NCBI GenBank assembly: GCA_030077755.1
Contig: JAQJZZ010000013.1
Span: forward strand, 1,736,001-1,800,000
DNA: 64,000 nt
Direction of reading: 5' to 3'
Source: Filosporella fistucella
Lineage: Eukaryota; Ascomycota; Leotiomycetes; Helotiales
Both the position numbers and the translations under genes were made by a program. Of the stretch, positions 55,852-64,000 are shown in pieces. The notes beneath the pieces are model-generated. The model was not told the DNA's origin and did no database searches. It saw nothing but the letters and a program-made list of their open reading frames with translations. The first letter of the stretch is position 1. Every line of letters starts with the position of its first letter.

Positions 55852-58223
55852 ATGTTGGACAGAATGCTGCCGTTTTTCACCATCTTCATCTTCGGTATCT
55901 CCTGCTGCTCTGCATTTAATGCTTCTTCTCTTCTAGATGCTCAAAACGTGGTGTTGCCACTCATCGCAGATTGGAGAGGAAATACAAATCCTGTGGGTAA
56001 TACTGAAAGACGAAGCCCAAATCAGATTCTAGCTCGAGGCATCTCACAAGATCCCTCGTGCCCGAGCGGCTTTCTATGTGTCCAGCAAGCCTGTCCTGCG
56101 AATATTCTATGTCCTGTAGGCGAAACTTGCGTCAACTTCGAAGGGTCTTTTGCATGTGCTGTCCCTGGGCCCAAGATATGTGCATTCAATCCTAACACTT
56201 TCCAAGCGGTTGGGTGTAATGGTGGAACCTGTTGGTGAGTCGAGTCATCGCAATCATGGAGTTATGATTATCAAGGCAGCTAATAGAATTTTCTTAGCCA
56301 TGGGAATTGCTACACGAACGATGCAGTGTGTTGTGATTTCCCGAGCATTGAGTGTACTATTGGCAACTTGTGCAATGCGTGCACTCCAGGGCAGACCTGT
56401 GGGAATAATCAGTGTGCCGGTGGCGCATCGCCGACTACGTCGAGGGCGACTACCACTTCAGTAGTTGTTTCCTTACCGCCAAGTTCGCAGGCGCCTTCAA
56501 CGAGTTCAACAAGTTCAAGACCTACAATAACGACAACAACCTCAAGACTTTCAACAACCTCGACCAGTTCGACCAGTTCAACGAGTTCAACAAGTTCAAG
56601 ACCTACAACAACGACAACAACCTCAAGACTTTCAACGAGCTCGACCAGTTCGACAAGTTCAACGAGTTCAACAACTCCTACTCCAACAATAGTAACATCA
56701 TCAGGAGGCTATACGTATTCTGGATGCTTTTTTGATGCGGTAAATCCTCGAGTCCTAGTCGCTGGGTCGAAGGTCGATCTCAGCGCAAATGGTATGACAG
56801 TAGAGAAATGTATAGCATTTGCCCGTGATGGAGCCTTTCAATACGCTGGTGTTGAGTTTGGGGGGTAAGGTTATCCATTTGTAAATCACTGAATTCAGCT
56901 GAAGTCATTCATTTTAGTGAGTGTTATGTCGGAAACACACTTCACGGAGCAACAGCTTCTGCGCCAGATAACTGCAATCAAGCATGTGCCGGTAATCCTC
57001 TGGAGGTTTGCGGAGCTGGAAATCGCATCTCAATCTATAAAGATCCGGACTGGCATAACCCAACAACGGCCGATCTTGTGACCTTCCTTCAGCAATACAC
57101 AGACAGTCTTTCTAAAGCCAAGAAAGCCCTAGATGATTATCACAGTCACCTTGTGGGGTTACGAGATGCCCTGGCAAATGGATTGCGTGTCCGAGTCTTG
57201 TCAGAGACCGTGGTCGAATATGAGATGCAGCTTCTCGGGGATGTTGGAACATTGCGACTTGTTGAGAGTATATTAGGTAGGCTTTCCCGGCAAGCATGGA
57301 GGACCGTCCCACTTTAGAATACCCTATGTTAACAATCCGCTACAGCACAAGCTGAAGCAAATGGTGGCCGACTCTTCCTTGTCGGTGCGAGTAATGATAT
57401 TCCGGAACCAATTGTATGAGAGCCGCCATCTTTCCAGTGGACTGAAGATAACCCTAACACTATTCAACAGGTCAACGGGAATCGGTTGAGTCAGGCCCTG
57501 AATTTATGTAAGGAACTCAATTCTTGCCTTCATTGTAATAATCTCCAGATATCATGCTTACCATTTGATGTTTCTTTAGTGGATGACGCTGCTAGTGCCG
57601 TATCCGATGCAGCGTCCATCGCCTCGGAAGATAGTGCTAGTATCACTGAAAGCATTGCTGGCTCTACTGCACCGTTAATAGACATACCAGGAAGAATCGC
57701 CACAGTAGCGGGCGGGGTAAGAACCAATATTTTACTCCCAATATTAAAAGATCTTGGGCTGACGTACATTTTCTCTAGATCCAAGCCCTCGGTCTACCTG
57801 CGATAGGAGGGGCAGTAGCAACAGGACTTTGTAAGTAATCCTCTAATATTTTCGTCACTGAGACATTTGCTGAAGGAGTTGTTTGTGTATTTAGTCCTTA
57901 TACTTGGTGGATTGTTAGCCTACTTCCTTGGTGGGGGCAACAGTGGAGGAAACCCAGACCCTCCATGTACCACTATCACTGTTCAGGCCTGCGCTGTCGG
58001 GTGTTCAGTCACAAACTTCGGCGACACATCTACCGCAACAACCTGTTACACGACATCTTGTTCAGACAAATCCGGGTGCGGGGTGAGGCCTACCACTACC
58101 ACGACAGCCACAACAACCTCGCTATGTGCTCTCACGACAATAGCGATAGATCCATGGATTCCGGTGCCGGGCGCACAGCTGCCATTTTTAGGAGGCAACA
58201 ATGCATGGACCACGCCTACATGA
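55852..58223 (+). CDS. WSC-domain secreted/surface protein with Ser/Thr-rich linker and internal hydrophobic segment
   Basis: Eight exons: 55852-56234, 56298-56864, 56918-57276, 57346-57413, 57471-57507, 57580-57716, 57779-57830 and 57895-58223, in total 643 aa. The N-terminus MLPFFTIFIFGISCCSAFN is a signal peptide. A Cys-rich region follows (CPSGFLCVQQACPANILCPV onward), then a Ser/Thr linker encoded by a minisatellite, then a WSC domain (GYTYSGCFFDAVNPRVLVAG, MTVEKCIAFA, FQYAGVEFGGECYVGNTLHG, CNQACAGNPLEVCGAGNRIS). A helical region (about 360-490) leads to a glycine-rich hydrophobic stretch (LGGLLAYFLGGGN), then a Cys/Thr-rich C-terminus. WSC domains bind carbohydrates or sense wall stress. 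The product may span or insert into a membrane, which is inference. Confidence 0.78.
56500..56661 (+). repeat. 81-nt coding minisatellite (two copies)
   Basis: Two 81-nt units, 56500-56580 and 56581-56661, differ at only a few positions. They encode the Ser/Thr-rich linker of the WSC protein. The unit length is a multiple of three, so copy changes keep the frame. Confidence 0.8.
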
Positions 58224-58718
58224 GCCAGTCAATGGGAAACTCCGTCCACGGTGGTTTGACCTGGATATATGCTACTATGGAGACAGCAGGATGGTGGAAT
58301 CTAGTCAAGACATTCTTGTTGACAAGCGTAGATAAGAAAGCAATATAAAATGTTCTTCAAACGAAAGTATGGCGAGAAAGGAAGGTTATCCGTTAGGGAA
58401 AATGAGAAAGATGTGTTTGATAGGAACAACGCGTATGCACGTGATGTCGCCGTATATTCACAATTATTATTGGGCTTTCAATAACTATGTATAAAATCGC
58501 CAGAAATTGGTTAGAGCTATAGAAGCTATCCAGAATAAATTGCAAGCTTACTGAAAATGATTATATCTTGTTTCGTAGTCCACAATTACTGAGTATAGTT
58601 TCAGGCTACATCTATATATATTATACACAGCATCTTGCCTGTGATGAACACAATCATTGTTGAATCTTATAACAAATAATCAAGACGATCAAGTTAATGA
58701 TCTACCGGATCCAAGCTC
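58224..58718. other. Convergent spacer
   Basis: A/T-rich 3' regions of the WSC gene and the NACHT-WD40 gene. No gene seen. Confidence 0.5.
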
Positions 58719-61700
58719 TCAGGCCCTCTTTGGTCTCAAATCTTCAAGCCTCACATCAACTTTCTCGATGAATTCCAGCCCAGCTTTGATAATGGCAACA
58801 TCGTCGCTCCGCGCAAATATGACATCGCGCCTTGCCAGTCCACAGACAATGTCTCGGGTACCAGAAAACCAATCGTATGGCACGAAAAAGTGCCGTGAAT
58901 ATGAGAAAGAGCTGCCGACAGTGCTTCCAAGACCTGCAGAGCACACCCATGAGTGGGTGTCGAGAAATACTAGCTTTCCGCTTTCGCTAATACCGATAAT
59001 GTGAGAGACGCAATCGGCTAGGAAATCAATTTGTGAGCGAACTTGTTGGTTCAAGGATGTGTGTGGAGGGCTAGAGCCTTCCTTGGTAGCAACTGTGCCA
59101 CCATCCTGGTTTTCGTTGGTGCTCTTAATGGTTTCAATGTCGAAGAGCGAAGCATCAAGCGAATTTAATGCTCGAGTTGTTGCTGATCCGTTCAATTCAG
59201 ACATTTCCAAATAGATTTGTGGCCTACGATCGATGGTGAAGGGAGATATAGACTTCAGTTGGAGCCCCTCGACGTCGATGTCAAGACCAACACAAGAAAC
59301 TTCAGACCAGTCATCCCATAAGTAGACCTTAGCATATACACCATCAATACAGATAATGTGAAGCGGTGATTGTGGATGCTGGACCCATTTCCGAATTCTA
59401 GGCTTTGTTGGGTGTCTAACACTTTTTTCTTCGCGACCGGTTATGTTCCACAAATGATCAGACTCACGGGTTGAAATTATGAATTTTCCCACCGGCTCGC
59501 CTGGTAGCACTTGGATAATGGTACAACTACAATCGAGGCGACACTGAAATAGGAGTGTTTCGACCTCCCAACTAGAAGGATTGCTCTGTTGCAATCTCCG
59601 CGCAAAGATAGTGTTGGATGTGTCGACGCTCATTATTACGCCAGTTGATGGCCACCAGGTTAGGATACGAACAGGTGATTTATGACGATAGAGCAGACCT
59701 ATCTGGGCACCGGTCCTCAAGTTGTAGACAGAGATCGTTCCATCTTCCTTGCCGCAAAATGCTACCTCTAGCTTCTGGTGTAAAACCATGGCACTTATTC
59801 TAACCTTGCTGCCAGATGAGCTTGCCTCAACGACAGAAGTTGATGAGTCCGCGCTGCTGTCGTCATCAATAATGTCACGCAAGAGAACTGCTGGTTCCCA
59901 GACGTTGCATTGAGACCCTCGGATATCTGTTAAATGAAGACCATCTGGACTGAAAGCTAGTTGTTTGATGTGAAAGTTCGTTGATTTTACCCTGTAGAGT
60001 AGTCGCAAAGTATCAAATTCGTACACCTGGATAGTTCCAGAACCTGCACCTCCAACAAGGAAGCGACCATCTGGGCTAGCCGCGAGTGTATGGCAGTCTG
60101 CTCGGAAGCTACACTCCTCTTGATCATTGAAGGGATCGAGAATAGTAAGTTGTCCATCAAGATAGGCTGCTGCTAGAAGCCCAATATTGACATTCGGATT
60201 GAAGAGGAGAGCAGAGATGACATGGGTGCTGGTTTCGCCGTTGGGCATTTTTTTGCCACAATTGCCGTAGAACATATCTCCAGCAAGATCCCAAAGTAAT
60301 ATAGGTTTTCCACTGTAAGCCACAGCCATCATTTGATGACTGACGGATATCGATATTGCGCAGGGGGTTCCTCGAAAGTGCGAGGCGCTATCGTCTATAG
60401 AATCGTTCCATAATATGTCCGGACTTTGTTGTCCATCGTTCTCCAAATCCCATCTCGCCAGTCGATTCTGATGTGAAGCGACTATAAGGATGCTCTGATC
60501 AAAGGCCAAACCAACAGGACGCCGAGGGGCCTGAAAGCTTTGAACTATTTCACCTCTGCGAACGTCCCATATAATTATAATTTTCATCCCACAAGATGCC
60601 ATGAGATCCGAATTTTCCTTAAATTTCAAGAATTTCACAGCTTCGCCATGATTTAGGCTTCTATATTCTTGATAAGAAGCGGCATGATAGAGATTAATTG
60701 TCCCATTTGTGAGACCAACTGCCAGGAACTGAACACCAAACCCGATCGCACTAGTCTGACCCTTTTTGAAATCAATGCAGGATATTCTATCATCCCATTG
60801 AGAATTTTTAAGTCCGACTATTGCAAGCCTCCTTCCATTATTAGCGGTTTTATATACCGATGAAGATGTGGGGCAAAAAGGAAGAACAAGAGAATAGATT
60901 GCAGAAGGAGACAACACAAGTGCATCTGCAAATTTCGCGGTGATACGGATAAGGTCCGTAGTCCAGTCTCTGATTAGTGATAGCTCTCTGCTAAGAGCTG
61001 GTCGTTCTATGGAACAGGCACTGCAATATGATCGTAAGTGTTCCGCAACGCGAATCAAATCTCTTATGTCTTGCGTCCGAGCGACGATTTCAATCCACGA
61101 CAGGATATTAAGTCTCATAAATTTAGCCACAAGTGAAATAAGGTCGTCAGAGCAGGGATCAGCGTTTGCTAGGTGGTATGAGAATGTTGTGCACGCGTAC
61201 TGTGAAAATGGTCCCCTCTTTACAGTGATACTAGACTGGAATCTTCCGTTTCGGGGTGGCTTTAGTTCATCTCCAGTGAGATAGATGAGACAAGCTTTTG
61301 AAATCCGGGTATGTGCATCGGTCGGCTTGATCGCGAAGTCGGATTTCAAGTTGGCGTCCAAAAGATATTCCCTGGCTGTCTCGTGGACCATCTGAACTCT
61401 GTCAAGTCGATCAATGGCTACTAGCTGCCCACAAAGCGCCGTGATAGTCTTCTCAAGCCCGTGAGAGGTTTCGTTTGCATCTAATTTGAGCGCAGTGTCA
61501 AGCTCTGTCAGAGACATGGGTCTAATTGCACAAGTTGCCCAGACAAGTATGGCTTGGGACAGCTTGTATCCGTGTTTGTTCTGCGACATATTTGATAATG
61601 TTCGCTGGTACCAAGGCTTCATATCAGAAGGCACATCGTCTAAGACCTTCTTGATGTTCTCCTGATCATGACAATTAGACAGCTCATTGACAACCAAAAT

Positions 61701-63522
61701 TGTCCAAAGAAACGACCCATTCGATTTTTGCAGGATTTTCTCCACTAGAGCAGTACGATCGTTGTCATTATGTAAACGGAAAGTGTGTGCCTTGGAACGG
61801 ACAATAAGCTTGATGTCCGGAAGCGTGTCTTCAGTAGAGATATGTTGGAGTTGGTAACGATGATTGCCGAGGCTTTTGAAATTGTCCTCCAGGTCCCCAG
61901 TGATTCGGCTAGTAATAACGATTCGTAGTGGCAGTGATGACTCGATATTTTTTAACATGAGGTCAAAGAGGGGCAGTGGATTGGAACATTCGTCTAAGGC
62001 ATCGATAATCCAGTAATGATTTGAGGACACCGCTTTGAAGATACCAGAAAGAAATAACTTCCTCCAAATGGTACCCTCGTTGTCCTTATCAAATTTGATA
62101 TTATCCTTTCGCATCTCTAGCAACTTCTGGCGGACTGAAAATTCAGAGCAAGCCATCTGAAATGCTAAAGATCTCAGACAAGTACCTAGTCGTGATTTAG
62201 ACTCATCCCCATGCTTAAAGAAGTAGAAACTGCAGTGTTCATTTTCCGATCGTAGTTGATCAAAGGTGTAGCCAGCAAGGATCGATTTACCAGCAGCTGG
62301 CTTGGCGCCTATCCATAAAATCGAGGGAGCTACTTGCCCAAAGTCCTTCCAATTGAGGAAAGCCATCTTGTCCGAAAACCACTCACACGTCCCTGGTAAT
62401 CGTGCCTCTTGTGCAGTAATCAAATCACTATCAAAGTTGTCCAAAACTCCTAAATAGGTTTCCAGATCTTTCAGCTCGCTTTGCCGTATATTAACCTGCA
62501 ACTTTCGCACTATCGGCCATTTAGTGGACATAACGAATCAATCGAGGAGGGCTGTGATTACCCGTCTTTGTTATCTTGGAAACAGTTGTCTCGAGGGAGT
62601 TTCGAAGGATCTGATAATTGGGATCCACTATCGAGTCAAACTTGCAGATTGAGCGATGATCGGCGTTCATGGGCATTTGCGTCTCATCGTGGAAGCCCCC
62701 AATTGCGGAGTCCGGCGGCACAATAACTCGACTGACAAATTTCCCCATCTTTAGAGGAAACGTCTCGTAAAAGGACCAGAGATCGAGGTCTTGCTCATAA
62801 TTACGAAAGTCATCACTTATGGCTTGAATGGTACCTGAGTCTCGTTCCAGCTCTGTGACGTATTCTCGAGGCATCCCAGCGAAGTGGAGAATGTCACTCA
62901 GCAATTTGGCCGAGTTGGAGCCACGGTGAGGAGTGGCAAGGAAATAAATAGAATGAATTCGTTTAACCAAAGCCTCATAAGCAGCAATCTGTCTTGCTAC
63001 ATTGTAAGCCTTCTTGATCACCAAGCCTCCCATACTGTGCCCGATAAGCACTATTGGCGAATTTGCATCTTCAAAACATGGCAGAGTGTTCATATGGCCC
63101 AAAAGTGATTTGCCAAAATGACGTATGTTGAGACAATTCGTCTTGCCTTTTGCCCAGACTGAGTCATATCCAAAACTATGTATTCGTACATGCTCGAAAG
63201 CCTGATCTTTACAAAGCCACTCCTTTGGCCAGAAATCATTCGGGGATGCCGTCTTACTCCATGTCTTTCTTGATCCGCCGCCAAGACCATGGACAAATAT
63301 GAAATCGATGAGAGGCTCTGCTGGAGCATACAGAAGGTTGAGGCCAAGAGGCTCGACGGAATATGCAGAAAGACGTGCGGCATTGTTAATACCCCCACCG
63401 AAGATCAAAGAGCCATGGGAGAATTCATTCACCGAGACAGGTTCTGATGTCGGGAATTCGTTGTTTTTTCGTGTAGAACCACTGAATGACTTAGCAAGAA
63501 TCACAGGTAACCCCGCGCACAA
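58719..63522 (-). CDS. NLR-type protein: alpha/beta hydrolase (SesB-like) - NACHT - WD40
   Basis: Two exons, 62562-63522 and 58719-62509, joined ACG G|TG CGA; at least 1583 aa. N-terminal third: a DUF676/SesB-like serine hydrolase with FVHGLGGGSRKTWS, nucleophile elbow VLIGHSMGGLVIKKAY and FLATPHRGS; the C-terminal His probably lies in MNADHRSICKF. Middle: NACHT NTPase with P-loop ILWIGAKPAAGKSILAGYTF, Walker B HYWIIDALDEC and ITSR (sensor-like), then a winged-helix region. C-terminal half: about ten degenerate WD40 repeats (IIWDVRRGEIVQSFQ, LARWDLEND, PILLWDLAGD, LLAAAYLDGQLTILDPFN). Fungal proteins of this type act in heterokaryon incompatibility and non-self response, with the hydrolase as effector. 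There is no ATG before the hydrolase fold in this frame, so a short 5' exon upstream of 63522 is missing from the model. Confidence 0.83.
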
Positions 63523-64000
63523 ATATTCTTACGACATGATTTGGTACTTCTCCAGGCTCGCAGATTTTGATCATTATACAAAAACAACTCGAAATGGACA
63601 TTTGTCTCTGCACAGCATTTCCGATGAATTGGGATGACCAAAAGCTATCGAAAGTGTTCCAAGCGTGCTGGGCTGGGTAATGCAATCTCAACAGATAAAG
63701 ACGGCAGATAGCCTCGTGGGAATGGGAACATAAAAATTGCCTCAGCAAAAGAAATGAAGAGTAGCTCTTGATAGCATGATGATTGCAAATGTTGTTCAAC
63801 AAACAAAAATAGAGTTCTACTACAGAACTGGTGACAGAAACAAAGTAATCGGTCAAGTCTATTATTCCGCAGTTCATCTGCAGGCTTACCGGGTGTGATG
63901 CCGATTGTACCATGTACGAAATAGTGTCGGGCACACCCGTCCTGTTCCATGTAGGTTACACCGAGCACAATGGCTGGCTGGGGCACAATGGCTGACTGGG
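63523..64000. other. 5' region of the NLR gene, window edge
   Basis: It probably contains a short first exon and the promoter of the NLR gene, but I cannot choose the exon. The final 35 bases hold a two-copy 18-nt repeat (CACAATGGCTGRCTGGG). Confidence 0.4.

Noticed and set aside
56412..56735. 107-codon frame rich in Phe, Asn, Lys over the WSC linker
   Set aside because: Alternative reading of the 81-nt Ser/Thr-linker repeat; the other frame joins to the WSC domain and signal peptide.
1..64000. tRNA, rRNA, CRISPR array, transposase or retroelement genes
   Set aside because: None recognised by eye on either strand. A covariance-model or profile search could still find a divergent one.

Overview
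The window looks like nuclear DNA of a filamentous ascomycete (Pezizomycotina). Most genes carry several short introns (about 45-70 nt, GT-AG with GTAAGT/GTGAGT-like donors). The protein families also fit: a CID-domain Rtt103, fungal Cox7, a fungal-type mitochondrial PPR protein, Zn2Cys6 factor remains, fungal NLR/STAND proteins, a WSC protein and a GH105-like hydrolase. A leotiomycete is my guess; nothing in the sequence proves it. I read the coding exons directly on both strands and rebuilt splice joints by frame continuity and GT/AG signals. All functional names are family inferences made without database searches.

Layout. 0-6 kb is core: RTT103-like gene, a four-exon COX7-like gene with an 8-nt first coding exon, and a divergent 894-aa PPR gene sharing a 261-bp intergenic promoter with COX7. 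6.7-21.2 kb holds coiled-coil and C-terminal-anchor proteins: a decayed one, an intact 366-aa one, a 95-aa one, and a 1131-aa protein with FG motifs, coiled coil and membrane segment. These are interrupted by a Zn2Cys6 factor pseudogene and an ankyrin protein with a STAND-type N-terminus. 22-27 kb has a disrupted gene of unknown function, a weak gene candidate and a basic 248-aa protein.

30-46 kb is an accessory block. Two paralogous AsaB/CmcJ-like hydroxylase genes lie at its edges. Between them are a 78-aa three-exon gene, a decayed gene of unknown function, two amidase genes in a row (one heavily decayed, one intact except for a single frameshift) and an NB-ARC/TPR NLR gene with a frameshift. 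47-58 kb encodes extracellular proteins (GH105-like hydrolase fused to twelve six-cysteine repeats, a secreted Cys-containing protein, a WSC-domain protein with a minisatellite) plus an F-box-like protein. 58.7 kb to the right edge is a large alpha/beta-hydrolase-NACHT-WD40 NLR.

How the parts relate. The core genes serve transcription termination and mitochondrial respiration or RNA metabolism. The remainder is typical fungal accessory content: self/non-self or immune-type STAND proteins, small-molecule hydroxylases, amidases and secreted surface or wall-degrading proteins. Seven accessory loci are broken by one-base shifts or stop codons while the core and secreted genes are clean. This suggests either active gene decay in this block or indel errors in the assembly; the sequence alone cannot separate these. 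No rRNA, tRNA, CRISPR array or transposase gene was recognised.
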